From: JAJCYK01 sp965212195 | GTDB taxonomy: Bacteria > Bacteroidota > Bacteroidia > Cytophagales > Cyclobacteriaceae | Assembly (NCBI GenBank): GCA_965212195.1 | Contig: CBDBUW010000002.1 | Coordinates: 1 to 64,000 of the forward strand | Length of the DNA: 64,000 nucleotides | Direction: 5' to 3' | In this document: piece after piece, positions 26,318 to 34,463 of the stretch | Layout: each line of letters opens with the position of its first letter | Numbering within the stretch: position 1 is the stretch's first letter | Notes under the pieces: generated by a model | What the model was told of the DNA's origin: nothing | The model's input: the letters and a program-made list of their open reading frames with translations, nothing else | Database searches by the model: none | Made by a program: the position numbers and the translations under genes

Positions 26318-26344
26318 CCTTGTACACTGTACAAGGTTTTTTTT
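26318..26344 (+). terminator. Rho-independent terminator of tRNA-Ser
   Basis: A perfect 8-bp stem, CCTTGTAC/GTACAAGG, with a 3-nt loop is followed by eight T residues. It starts 12 bp after the tRNA. Confidence 0.9.
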
Positions 26345-26457
26345 ATGGGAGGAGCTGAGCCGCAAGCTTAAGCGACTTTTATAAAAAAATAACCTCCGAG
26401 TGAAGCGAGGAAGGCTTCGAAATTTGCCAGACCCCCAACTTGGGATCACCGTCAGGT

Positions 26458-26486
26458 AATCCCTCACCCTCTGCAATTAAGAAGCC
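26458..26486 (+). repeat. 29-bp direct repeat of the tRNA-Ser 3' end (att-like scar)
   Basis: Bases 26458-26486 are identical to 26291-26319, which cover the 3' half of the T arm, the acceptor stem and 13 bp beyond the tRNA. The two copies flank about 138 bp that encode nothing recognisable. A duplicated tRNA 3' end is the usual footprint of tyrosine-integrase insertion, so this may be the residue of an excised or decayed element. A simple local duplication is the alternative. Confidence 0.8.
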
Positions 26487-26533
26487 CGGTGCCTGCCGCA
26501 CAGCATATAGGTTGACTTGCACAGTACTTGTCG

Positions 26534-26564
26534 TTGTACTTGTACACAAGCTCAAATAACTTTA
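26534..26564 (+). promoter_or_regulatory. Probable promoter of tRNA-Leu
   Basis: TTG (26534-26536), a 20-nt spacer and TAACTTTA (26557-26564; one mismatch to TAnnTTTG) lie 19 bp before the tRNA. The region upstream is rich in TTGTAC repeats. Confidence 0.55.
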
Positions 26565-26582
26565 AATTAGCAGCTTGTAAAA

Positions 26583-26666
26583 GGCGCATGTGGTGAAATT
26601 GGTAGACACGCTGTCTTCAGGAGGCAGTGCCTTTCAGGCGTGGAGGTTCGAGTCCTCTCATGCGCA
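26583..26666 (+). tRNA. tRNA-Leu (anticodon CAG)
   Basis: The acceptor stem GCGCATG pairs with CATGCGC, and the discriminator is A. The anticodon stem CTGTC/GGCAG encloses loop TTCAGGA with anticodon CAG. The class II variable arm (TGCCTTTCAGGCG) and T-arm GGTTCGAGTCC are clear. CCA is not encoded. Confidence 0.96.
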
Positions 26667-26682
26667 CAACAAAAAAGGACTT

Positions 26683-26719
26683 AAAGAAAGAGGGACTTGA
26701 ATCAAGTCCCTCTTTCTTT
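26683..26719. terminator. Bidirectional terminator between tRNA-Leu and the lipoprotein gene
   Basis: An almost perfect 18-bp inverted repeat (AAAGAAAGAGGGACTTGA and its complement) centred at 26701 has A/T-rich flanks on both sides. It overlaps the convergent lipoprotein stop codon by 2 bp, so it can end transcription from either direction. Confidence 0.85.
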
Positions 26720-26978
26720 ATTCATGAGTATATTCAGGTTTAGGCTTAGGCTTCTTCACCGATTTTTTCGATAAAAAACTAAGTAACGACTCTCTCTTGT
26801 ATTTCGGCTTCCAGTATCGCTTAGCATAGTGCAAAGAATTTATTGGAGCCTGTTTGGCTTTGGATTTGCGATAGTTCTTTTGGGTCATTTCCGTTTTGGT
26901 TATAACACCGGAAGAAGAGCATGCTCCCATCAGAATTATCAAAACCATAAAACCAATGATTCTAACTTGGTTTTTCAT
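26718..26978 (-). CDS. Small basic lipoprotein, function unknown
   Basis: The protein has 86 residues from the ATG at 26978. The frame opens 4 codons earlier at a GTG, but GAGGTGT just upstream of the ATG is a plausible ribosome-binding site. A signal peptide (RIIGFMVLIILMGAC) ends in a lipobox with Cys at residue 20. The mature part is Lys/Arg/Tyr-rich (YAKRYWKPKYKR) and ends in a Lys-Pro repeat. The protein is expected in the periplasm or outer membrane. No family was recognised. It is monocistronic and ends in the shared terminator. Confidence 0.75.
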   Translation of the reverse strand: MKNQVRIIGFMVLIILMGACSSSGVITKTEMTQKNYRKSKAKQAPINSLHYAKRYWKPKYKRESLLSFLSKKSVKKPKPKPEYTHE

Positions 26979-27034
26979 AACACACCTCACATTTCCCTAT
27001 ACAACGCAGGAAATTCTCAATTGGTATGAGGTGA

Positions 27035-27745
27035 TTATTGCATGGGAACTTCAATCAATATCAATTCACTGTTTTCAAGAGCACTTACCGTCAGCCTTTC
27101 CAAACCCCACACACCCAGAGCATCTCTCCAACTTAATTCCTGCCCATCAACTTTAACGGATCCATCCAGCACCAATAAATAAGCCCCTTGATCTGACCCA
27201 CTCAGAGCGTATCCTATGTCGGTGCCAGCATCTATTATTGCTCTATGTATAAAGGCGTTCTGGTTAATGGTTATCCCTTCACCCTTATGTTCCGGTGATA
27301 CCACAGTCTGCCAGCGATTATGTCGGCCCGATTCCGGAAATGTCTGTTGATGGTAACGGGGAGCTATATCGTATGCTTTAGGCAGAATCCACAGCTGCAG
27401 GAAATTCACCCATTCTAAGTTACTATGGTTGTATTCAGCATGGGCCACGCCTGTCCCGGCAGACATGATCTGAACATCGTTGGTATGAATGATGGCCTGG
27501 TTACCCATATTGTCTGTATGCTCCAGTGAACCTGATAGGGGGATGGAGATAATTTCCATATTGCGATGGGGGTGGGTCCCAAAACCTTTAGCTGGGGCCA
27601 CCTGGTCGTCGTTTAACACCCGCAATAGACCGAAACCCATTTTGTTTGGATCGTGATATTGAGCAAAACTAAAGGAATGATGACTGCGCAGCCATCCATG
27701 GTCTGCCTTACCCCTGTCCTTAGCCTTATGAAGAATGCTGTTCAT
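27035..27745 (-). CDS. Pirin-family bicupin protein
   Basis: The 236-residue protein matches YhhW-type pirins. It opens with HKAKDRGKADHGWL and SHHSFSFAQY. The cupin metal site GFGTHPHRNMEI (His58, His60) and AGTGVAHAEYN (His102, Glu104) is complete. Some pirins have quercetin 2,3-dioxygenase activity, and others are regulators; which applies here is not clear. The C-terminal cupin is less conserved, as usual. It stands alone, divergent from the alkyltransferase-like gene 140 bp away. Confidence 0.9.
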   Translation of the reverse strand: MNSILHKAKDRGKADHGWLRSHHSFSFAQYHDPNKMGFGLLRVLNDDQVAPAKGFGTHPHRNMEIISIPLSGSLEHTDNMGNQAIIHTNDVQIMSAGTGVAHAEYNHSNLEWVNFLQLWILPKAYDIAPRYHQQTFPESGRHNRWQTVVSPEHKGEGITINQNAFIHRAIIDAGTDIGYALSGSDQGAYLLVLDGSVKVDGQELSWRDALGVWGLERLTVSALENSELILIEVPMQ

Positions 27746-27885
27746 TTCTTAAAGCAGTTTTGAAATACAAGTATTATATGTTTAAACATTTATTGTTCTA
27801 ACATTATACGCACTCCCCAGGCAATAAGTTTCCGGAAAGTCCCCCGGATGGATTAACTTAAAAGGCCATTGATTTAAGACACCTC

Positions 27886-28216
27886 ATGGGACAAATACGG
27901 ATTTTTTGAAAATGTATATGAAGTAGCTAAACTGATCCCTACAGGAAGAGTGACCAGCTACGGCGCTATCGCCGCTTACCTGGGAGCTAAAAGCAGCGCT
28001 CGCATGGTAGGTTGGGCTATGAACGGGGCAGGGGCCCATCCCGGGGTACCCGCTCACCGTGTAGTGAATCATACGGGCCTTTTGACCGGCAAACATCATT
28101 TCGAAACACCCACAAAAATGCAGGAACTCTTGGAAGCTGAAGGTATAAAAGTGGTTGAAGATAAAGTTCAGAATTTTAAGGAACTGTTTTGGGATCCTAT
28201 GAAAGAATTACTCTAG
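27886..28216 (+). pseudogene. Alkyltransferase-like (MGMT-fold) protein, start out of frame by one base
   Basis: The frame covering WDKYGFFENVYEVAKLIP, then RVTSYGAIAAYLG, ARMVGWAMNGA and LLTGKHHFETP matches the DNA-binding domain of methylguanine methyltransferase homologues. The active-site motif reads PAHRVVN: the alkyl-accepting Cys is Ala, so it belongs with alkyltransferase-like proteins that bind but do not repair the lesion. No start codon exists in this frame between the stop at 27875-27877 and the homologous region. An ATG at 27886 lies one base out of phase, and a T6 tract (27902-27907) lies between. Losing one T would restore a normal protein. An in-frame GTG at 27950 would give only 88 residues without the first helix. 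Confidence 0.75.
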
Positions 28217-28217
28217 C

Positions 28218-29660
28218 TTACTCATTGCCCTTAGTAGAAATGAGCCACAGACCCAAGAAGGTCAAAGCTCCATTTATGATCAGTATAAAGAATCCGAAGT
28301 TAACCCCATTCTCTATACTGACTAAATCGATGAGATAGGATAAAATGGGAGCAAGCACACACACCACCAGCACCAGGTTGTCCTTTATACGGCGCTTGGT
28401 AAACAAACCAAAGGAATACAACCCCAAAAGCGGGCCATAGGTATACCCTGCAACCGTAAAGACCGCGCTGATAACCGCATCATTGTTAATTGCCTTAAAG
28501 ATTAAAATCACCAGGAAAATAATTATTGAAAAGACTACATGTACGATCATTCTGATCTTTTTCTTTCCATCTTCAGCTCGGTGTTCAAATTGCAGAAAGT
28601 CCACGCAAAATGAAGTTGTTAAGGCCGTTAGCGCAGAGTCCGCACTGGAGTAGGCTGCTGCGGTTATGCCCAGTAAAAACACCACTCCGGCAAACAAATC
28701 GAAATGTTTTAATGCCAAAAGGGGATAAAGGTCGTCACTCCTTTCAGGTAAGGCAATTCCTTGATGTTGAGCATAGATATAAAGTAAAGCACCCAACGAT
28801 AGAAACATTAAGTTGACCACCACCAGGATTATAGAAAACCAGAACATATTCTTCTGAGAGTCTTTCAAGGTGCGACAGGTAAGGTTCTTTTGCATCATAT
28901 CCTGATCTAATCCAGTCATCACGATAGCGATAAATGCTCCAGAGAAAAATTGAAAGAAGAAATTCTTTCCCTGGCTGTCAAGATCCCAATAAAACACTTG
29001 CGAATAATCGCTTTGTTTAATGGTATCCACTATGCCGGCGCCGGTCAGATTCAGGCTTTTAGCAATCAACACAATACTCAGACCAACTGAAAACAGCATA
29101 AAAAAGGTTTGCAAAGTGTCGGTCCATACAATGGTCTTAATACCTCCTTTGAAGGTGTAAATGTAGATAAGCAGAATGGTAACAAATACGGTAGCTTCAA
29201 ACGGAACACCCCAATCCTGAAACATGGCGATCTGCAAAACCCCTGCCACCAAGAACAAACGAAAGGAAGCTCCAATTGTACGAGATAAAAGAAAAAATGC
29301 CGCTCCGGTCTTATAGGACCAAAAACCAAACCTTGATTCCAAATAGGTATAAATGGAAGTAAGGTTCATCCTATAATATAAAGGCAGCAACACGGTAGCG
29401 ATCACAAAATAGCCCACCAAATATCCCCATACGATCTGCATATAGGAGAATTGACTATCGGCCACCCATCCGGGTACTGAAATGAAGGTAACACCGGATA
29501 AAGAGGCACCGATCATTCCAAAGGCCACCAAATACCATGGAGACTGTTTGTTAGCGGTAAAAAAGGTGGTGGTATCGGCATTTTTTGAGGTGAAATAGGA
29601 GATCACGATCAAAAGCAAGAAGTATCCGGAAATAACCGCAAGAACCAACGAAGAGCTCAT
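28218..29660 (-). CDS. Sodium:solute symporter (SSS family)
   Basis: The 480-residue protein has about 13 predicted membrane helices and the SSS-family segments GMIGASLSGVTFISVPGW, FGFWSYKTGAAFFLLSR and AAYSSADSALTALTTSF. It moves a small solute into the cell with sodium; homologues carry sugars, proline, pantothenate or sialic acid. The substrate cannot be deduced, and no catabolic genes are adjacent. It converges with the alkyltransferase-like gene, with a 1-bp gap. Confidence 0.92.
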   Translation of the reverse strand: MSSSLVLAVISGYFLLLIVISYFTSKNADTTTFFTANKQSPWYLVAFGMIGASLSGVTFISVPGWVADSQFSYMQIVWGYLVGYFVIATVLLPLYYRMNLTSIYTYLESRFGFWSYKTGAAFFLLSRTIGASFRLFLVAGVLQIAMFQDWGVPFEATVFVTILLIYIYTFKGGIKTIVWTDTLQTFFMLFSVGLSIVLIAKSLNLTGAGIVDTIKQSDYSQVFYWDLDSQGKNFFFQFFSGAFIAIVMTGLDQDMMQKNLTCRTLKDSQKNMFWFSIILVVVNLMFLSLGALLYIYAQHQGIALPERSDDLYPLLALKHFDLFAGVVFLLGITAAAYSSADSALTALTTSFCVDFLQFEHRAEDGKKKIRMIVHVVFSIIIFLVILIFKAINNDAVISAVFTVAGYTYGPLLGLYSFGLFTKRRIKDNLVLVVCVLAPILSYLIDLVSIENGVNFGFFILIINGALTFLGLWLISTKGNE

Positions 29661-29762
29661 AAAATGGGTGTAAAGGCTGTAATTATGACATTAGTGGTTA
29701 TGTGATGGCCCAAATTTGTTCATTTTTTTTTACATTTACCATTCTAGCTTATTTCATTAATT

Positions 29763-30038
29763 ATGTCATACCAATTTCAAGAAGAACTTGTTGCTGAGGT
29801 ACTGGATGATGTAATGCATCCTAAGAATTTGGTGGTATTCAACGACGATTTCAATACCTTTGAACACGTAATTGAAACCTTAATTAAGGTGTGTCGGCAT
29901 TCCACATTGCAAGCCGAACAATGTGCTCATATAATCCATAATCGAGGTAAATGCTCCGTAAAGAAGGGATCACCGGCTCAGCTAAAACCCATGAAGGAAG
30001 CCATCTGCGATGCCGGTATTGATGCAAAAGTACTCTAA
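29763..30038 (+). CDS. clpS: ATP-dependent Clp protease adaptor ClpS
   Basis: The 91-residue protein has the ClpS core: LVVFNDDFNTFEHVIETLI (the NDD turn binds the N-degron amino group), a QAEQCAHIIHNRGK helix with the conserved His, and a C-terminal beta strand. ClpS delivers substrates with destabilising N-terminal residues to a Clp unfoldase. The only such unfoldase in this window is ClpC, which suggests a ClpS-ClpC pair. The gene is followed by recR after 23 bp and is probably cotranscribed. Confidence 0.93.
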   Translation: MSYQFQEELVAEVLDDVMHPKNLVVFNDDFNTFEHVIETLIKVCRHSTLQAEQCAHIIHNRGKCSVKKGSPAQLKPMKEAICDAGIDAKVL

Positions 30039-30061
30039 CTCTATTTAAACATATCTGCTAA

Positions 30062-30679
30062 GTGCAATTCCCCTCAAGATTGATTGAGAATGCTGTTGAA
30101 GAGGTTTCAAAGCTTCCCGGAATTGGTAAAAAAACTGCCCTGCGCTTGGTCCTCCACCTTCTAAAAAATGATGCCGGACGCACCGACAGCTTGGTCCAAA
30201 GTTTAAGTGATCTGCGCCATAAAATACAGTATTGTGGGAACTGCCATAATGTTTCCGATGGTGAACTTTGCAACATATGTAATAGTCCTAAGAGGGATCC
30301 TCAAATAATATGTGTGGTGGAGGATCTTCCTGATGTAATTGCCATTGAAAATACCGGTCAATACCGTGGTCTTTATCACGTACTCGGCGGTATTATTTCA
30401 CCTATTGACGGCATAGGCCCGGAGGATCTGAATATTGAATCCCTAGTAAATAGGGTGGCTCAATCCACCACCACTGTAGAAGAAATAATCCTGGCTTTAA
30501 GCCCTACCATGGAGGGTGATACTACGGCATTTTATATCACCAAAAAGTTGCAGCCCTACTCTCTAAAATTGAGCGCCATCGCCCGGGGAGTACCTATTGG
30601 TGGAGAGCTGGAGTATACCGACGAAATAACCCTGGGCCGTAGCATTTTGCGCCGAAGGGCTTATCAGGTGGATCACTAA
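30062..30679 (+). CDS. recR: Recombination mediator protein RecR
   Basis: The 205-residue protein starts at a GTG (30062), giving the family N terminus QFPSRLIENAV. It has the helix-hairpin-helix LPGIGKKTALRL (18-29), the zinc site Cys58, Cys61, Cys70 and Cys73, a Toprim domain from about residue 81 (VVEDLPDVIAIE), and the C-terminal Walker-B-like region ending in RRAYQ. With RecF and RecO it loads RecA on gapped DNA. It is tightly linked to clpS. Length is normal. Confidence 0.96.
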   Translation: MQFPSRLIENAVEEVSKLPGIGKKTALRLVLHLLKNDAGRTDSLVQSLSDLRHKIQYCGNCHNVSDGELCNICNSPKRDPQIICVVEDLPDVIAIENTGQYRGLYHVLGGIISPIDGIGPEDLNIESLVNRVAQSTTTVEEIILALSPTMEGDTTAFYITKKLQPYSLKLSAIARGVPIGGELEYTDEITLGRSILRRRAYQVDH

Positions 30680-30795
30680 GATTGGAATTTTATCATATTG
30701 CCATTCATTAGCGGCCTGCTAATTATCAGCTTTATAAATTTTGCTGCTCATATTTCAAAATCAGTAATTTACTGGTATGTCAAATCTCGAATATT

Positions 30796-30803
30796 TACTT
30801 TTG
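30796..30803 (+). promoter_or_regulatory. Possible -7 element for the aminotransferase gene
   Basis: TACTTTTG (30796-30803) matches TAnnTTTG and lies 23 bp before the ATG at 30827. No convincing TTTG is seen at the expected -33 distance. Confidence 0.4.
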
Positions 30804-30826
30804 ATATAATTTGACAACGAGAAAAT

Positions 30827-32044
30827 ATGAACTCCACTATTGCTTCACCACAACCGGTATCACAGCGCATCAGCAGTCTTGCAGAATCCGCAACTTTGGC
30901 CATGGCTGCCAAAGCCAGAGAATACCGCGCCAAGGGCATAGATGTGATCGCTCTGAGTTTAGGAGAACCGGATTTCAAAACCCCCGCTCATATCTGTGAA
31001 GGGGCAAAAAAAGCTATTGACGAGGGTAGTTATTTTAGCTACCCTCCGGTCAACGGATATTTAGACCTTAGACAGGCCATCTGCGATAAACTATCCCGAG
31101 ATAACCATATCAATTATACCCCTGACCAGATCGTGGTCTCCAACGGAGCCAAGCAATCCATTGCCAATGCTATGTTCAGCTTGGTGAACCCCGGAGATGA
31201 AGTGATTGTATTCTCACCATTTTGGGTCAGCTATGAAGCGATTATCCAATTAGCTGAAGGTAAACCGGTATTTATTGAAGGCACTATTGAGAATCAGTTC
31301 AAAGCCACCGCTGCTCAATTGCAGGCGGCCATTACGCCTAAGACCAAAGCAGTAATATATTCCTCACCATCCAATCCTACCGGAGGTGTATTCAGCAGGG
31401 AAGAGATGCAAGCTATTGCCAACGTCCTGGCCAATCATCCCCAGATCTATGTAATCGCTGACGAAATATATGAGTATATTAACTATACCGGCGAACATGT
31501 AAGTCTGGCCTCATTTCCTGAAATGTATGATCGCACTATCACCGTAAACGGATTCGCCAAAGGATATGCCATGACGGGGTGGAGGGTAGGTTACATTGCT
31601 GCTCCCCAGTGGATCGCCAAGGCTTGTTCTAAAATGCAAGGTCAGATCACATCGGCAAATTGCTCCATAGCCCAACGGGCGGCACTCACTGCCCTTACTG
31701 AAGACCTGGGTCCCACTCATGCCATGGCGCAGGAATATCTTCGCAGAAGAGACTTAGTATATGAGCTATTGCAGGATATACCGGGGATTAAAACCAATGT
31801 GCCTGAAGGAGCTTTCTATTTCTTTCCAGATGTCAGTGCCTATTTTGGTAAAACCGACGGCCAGACGACTATTGGTAACTCCGACGATTTTTGTATGTAC
31901 TTATTGGATGAAGCTCATGTGGCCCTGGTCACAGGATCTGCTTTTGGCGCCCCTAATTGTGTGAGATTAAGTTACGCTGCTTCTGAGGAGAACTTACGTA
32001 AAGCCATCGCCAAGATAAAGGAAGTACTGGCCAAGCTTGCTTAG
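30827..32044 (+). CDS. aspC: Pyridoxal-phosphate aminotransferase, aspartate aminotransferase type
   Basis: The 405-residue class I aminotransferase has SNGAKQS (cofactor phosphate loop), SSPSNPTGGVF, VIADEIYEYI and the Schiff-base Lys245 in NGFAKGYAMTGWRVGY. A C-terminal Arg in the CVRLSY segment binds the substrate carboxylate. The profile is that of class Ib aspartate aminotransferases; related enzymes act on other amino donors. The serine that often precedes the lysine is Ala here. The last 4 bp overlap the convergent hemE. Confidence 0.9.
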   Translation: MNSTIASPQPVSQRISSLAESATLAMAAKAREYRAKGIDVIALSLGEPDFKTPAHICEGAKKAIDEGSYFSYPPVNGYLDLRQAICDKLSRDNHINYTPDQIVVSNGAKQSIANAMFSLVNPGDEVIVFSPFWVSYEAIIQLAEGKPVFIEGTIENQFKATAAQLQAAITPKTKAVIYSSPSNPTGGVFSREEMQAIANVLANHPQIYVIADEIYEYINYTGEHVSLASFPEMYDRTITVNGFAKGYAMTGWRVGYIAAPQWIAKACSKMQGQITSANCSIAQRAALTALTEDLGPTHAMAQEYLRRRDLVYELLQDIPGIKTNVPEGAFYFFPDVSAYFGKTDGQTTIGNSDDFCMYLLDEAHVALVTGSAFGAPNCVRLSYAASEENLRKAIAKIKEVLAKLA

Positions 32045-33069
32045 TGATTAAATTCCTTAACGGTATCCACGAAACACCTTACAGCATCCACTGGGGTGTC
32101 CGGGTAAACCCCATGACCTAAATTCGCTATATGTCGGCCGGGGCTGAATGCCTGTAGCATGTCCTCCGTCTGTCTAATAATATCCGTATGATTTCCGAAT
32201 AGCGCGCATGGGTCAAGGTTGCCCTGAAGCGTCTTACCCTCACCCACCAGTTGCCTGGAAGAAGAAATATCCATATTCCAATCCAGCCCGATGGTATCAC
32301 AGGGTAGTTTTCCCATTTCTTCCAAGGCAAAGTAGGCTCCTTTGGCAAATACCGTAACCGGAACGTCATTAATGGATTGGCATATTTGCCGGATGTAGGG
32401 ATAGGAGAATTTCAAATAGTGATCTTTCGGTAATACACCCGCCCAGGAATCAAAGATCTGTATGAGATCCGCGCCCGCATTAATTTGGGCCTTTAGATAA
32501 GCTATGGTGCTGTCGGTGATCTTTTGCAATAAAGCATGGGCCGTCTTTTCTTCCTGATACAACATGCGCCTGGCTTTGGAAAAGGTTTTGCTACCCGACC
32601 CTTCCACCATATAACTAAATACCGTCCATGGCGCCCCTGCAAAACCAATCAGCGGGACCCTGCCTTGTAATTGCTCTTTTACCAATGATATCGCTTCCAT
32701 CACATAGGGCATGTCCTGATCGGGCTGGGCCACTCTCAATCCCTGCACATCTTGGGCGCTGGCAATAGTACGGGGGAAGTAAGGCCCTTTCTTTTCAACC
32801 ATTTCGTAGGGTAGCCCCATGGCTTCCGGGACCACCAATATATCCGAAAAAATAATGGCGGCGTCCACCTGCAGAATATCCACCGGTTGTATTGTGACTT
32901 CAGCAGCCAGTTGTGGCGTTTGCACCAATTCAATAAAGCTCTTCAATTGGTTTCTAATTGCCCGGTATTCTGGTAAGATACGGCCCGCCTGACGCATGAG
33001 CCAAACCGGCGTTCGTTCTACATACTGGCCCTTAGCGGCTCGGATCAAAAGATCATTTTGCAATTGCAT
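32041..33069 (-). CDS. hemE: Uroporphyrinogen decarboxylase
   Basis: The 342-residue protein has the HemE signature PVWLMRQAGR (21-30, with substrate-contact Arg26 and Arg30), the catalytic Asp76 in FSDILVVP, GFAGAPWTVFSYMVEG, and the C-terminal NLGHGVYPDTP motif. It decarboxylates uroporphyrinogen III to coproporphyrinogen III in the cytosol. Other haem genes are not nearby. It is transcribed alone, toward aspC, with which it overlaps by 4 bp. Confidence 0.97.
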   Translation of the reverse strand: MQLQNDLLIRAAKGQYVERTPVWLMRQAGRILPEYRAIRNQLKSFIELVQTPQLAAEVTIQPVDILQVDAAIIFSDILVVPEAMGLPYEMVEKKGPYFPRTIASAQDVQGLRVAQPDQDMPYVMEAISLVKEQLQGRVPLIGFAGAPWTVFSYMVEGSGSKTFSKARRMLYQEEKTAHALLQKITDSTIAYLKAQINAGADLIQIFDSWAGVLPKDHYLKFSYPYIRQICQSINDVPVTVFAKGAYFALEEMGKLPCDTIGLDWNMDISSSRQLVGEGKTLQGNLDPCALFGNHTDIIRQTEDMLQAFSPGRHIANLGHGVYPDTPVDAVRCFVDTVKEFNH

Positions 33070-33088
33070 GGGCCAAAGATAAACAGAA

Positions 33089-33117
33089 TTTGATTTACTA
33101 TTATTTGCTTATCTTTA
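33089..33117 (+). promoter_or_regulatory. Probable promoter of the serine dehydratase gene
   Basis: TTTG (33089-33092), a 17-nt spacer and TATCTTTA (33110-33117; one mismatch to TAnnTTTG). If used, transcription would start near 33123, downstream of the first ATG (33119), which favours the second ATG at 33137. Confidence 0.5.
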
Positions 33118-33136
33118 AATGTACAATATTACTGCG

Positions 33137-34045
33137 ATGGGTCTACTTTTCGATGACTTTAAGAGCTGGAAATCCTATTGTGAAGAACACGGGCTTTCCC
33201 TATTCCAACCGGTGGTGGCTTACGAATGCGAACAAAAAGGACGCACTGAAAGTGAAATCTGGGAAGGCCTGGCGAAAGCTTACACCGTAATGAAAGAGGC
33301 CGTTCATACCGGACTTCAGGAGGAAATGAGCTCAAGATCGGGCATGATTGAAAACGGTGGAAAAAAAGTATTTCACCACGCCACCTCGGTTTTATCCTCG
33401 GATTTTCAAAAATTAGTAGCTAGGGCTTTAGCGGCTAAGGAGGTCAACTCCTGCATGGGTAGAGTAGTAGCAGCTCCCACTGCGGGAGCCTCCGGGATTC
33501 TGCCAGGCACTATGGTGACCCTGCAGGAAATTCATCAACTAGATGATACCAAGATCCTGGAATGCTTGTTGGTGGGTGCTGGTATTGCGCTGATCATTGA
33601 ACGCAATGCTTCTTTGGCAGGAGCAGTAGGTGGCTGCCAGGCTGAAACCGGAAGTGCAGGCGCTATGGCAGCAGGTGCCATTGTGTATGCGTTGGAAGGC
33701 TCCATTGACCAGGTGTTTAATGCTGTAGGGATTACCATCCAGTGTATGTTAGGACTGGTGTGCGATCCAGTAGCGGGATTGGTAGAGGTCCCTTGTGTGG
33801 TAAGAAATGCCAGTGCTGCTGCAATTGCTTATGCTTCTGCTCAAATGGCTATTGCCAATGTTAGCGGAGTGATTCCGGTAGACGAGTGTGTATCCGCACT
33901 GGGAGAAGTTGGACAAAGTATGGAAGACCGTTATAAGGAAACCGCTTTAGGTGGATTGGCAGCAACTCCCACAGGTCAACGTATTGCTAATACTATTCTC
34001 ATAAATGATATTGAGATACTTCCAGAAGATGACGCTACACAATAA
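33137..34045 (+). CDS. sdaAA: L-serine ammonia-lyase, iron-sulfur-dependent, alpha (catalytic) part
   Basis: The protein has 302 residues from the ATG at 33137; an ATG six codons earlier at 33119 sits on top of the likely promoter. The alpha-domain motifs RSGMIENGGKK, AAPTAGASGILPG, GGCQAETGSAGAMAAG and LVCDPVAGLVEVPCVVRN are present. The three cysteines at 167, 209 and 220 (this start) are in the positions that hold the [4Fe-4S] cluster. It deaminates serine to pyruvate. The small beta domain found in single-chain enzymes or as a separate subunit is absent here and must be encoded elsewhere if needed. It overlaps a convergent membrane-protein gene by 11 bp. Confidence 0.9.
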   Translation: MGLLFDDFKSWKSYCEEHGLSLFQPVVAYECEQKGRTESEIWEGLAKAYTVMKEAVHTGLQEEMSSRSGMIENGGKKVFHHATSVLSSDFQKLVARALAAKEVNSCMGRVVAAPTAGASGILPGTMVTLQEIHQLDDTKILECLLVGAGIALIIERNASLAGAVGGCQAETGSAGAMAAGAIVYALEGSIDQVFNAVGITIQCMLGLVCDPVAGLVEVPCVVRNASAAAIAYASAQMAIANVSGVIPVDECVSALGEVGQSMEDRYKETALGGLAATPTGQRIANTILINDIEILPEDDATQ

Positions 34046-34463
34046 CCTGGGCGATTTTGCTGAGGGCAATAGACCAAAACACGGCACTGAATAACATATA
34101 AACCATGACTTTGCCCTTGGGACTACCCATGGCGGTTACTAATAATGTCCCTCCGATGGGCGTAAAGAGTACTGGTGTCAGGAAGGTCACTCCAAAAAAA
34201 CCAAACTTTTTCCAAAGGTAAATGAATCGTTTGTCAGTGGGTTTTACATGGCGCGCTTCTCGTATAAATTTAGGCAGCCACGGAACTTTAATACGTTCCC
34301 CAATTAGGGAAAAGATCACCACACTGGTCATCATGCCAAAAATACTGATTAGGATGGTTTCCAAAGTAGATATGCCCACGGCCACGCCCAATGGAGGACC
34401 TGCCATGAATTTCACCATGCTCAACAGGTATACGGATATGTATTTAATTATTTCAGAAAACAT
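34035..34463 (-). CDS. Small integral membrane protein (COG2426-like)
   Basis: The 142-residue protein has about four membrane helices, a conserved KFMAGPPLGVAVG segment, a cytosolic basic loop (ERIKVPWLPKFIREARHVK) and a PVLFTPIGGTLL segment. These resemble the family sometimes labelled putative small multidrug exporter, although the function has not been shown. Its start lies 11 bp inside the end of the upstream antiporter gene on the same strand, so they are coupled. The stop overlaps the convergent serine dehydratase gene. Confidence 0.7.
   Translation of the reverse strand: MFSEIIKYISVYLLSMVKFMAGPPLGVAVGISTLETILISIFGMMTSVVIFSLIGERIKVPWLPKFIREARHVKPTDKRFIYLWKKFGFFGVTFLTPVLFTPIGGTLLVTAMGSPKGKVMVYMLFSAVFWSIALSKIAQVIV

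Noticed and set aside
26320..26457. Residual gene between the two tRNA-Ser end copies
   Set aside because: No reading frame with a start and a recognisable product exists; apart from the terminator, nothing was identified.
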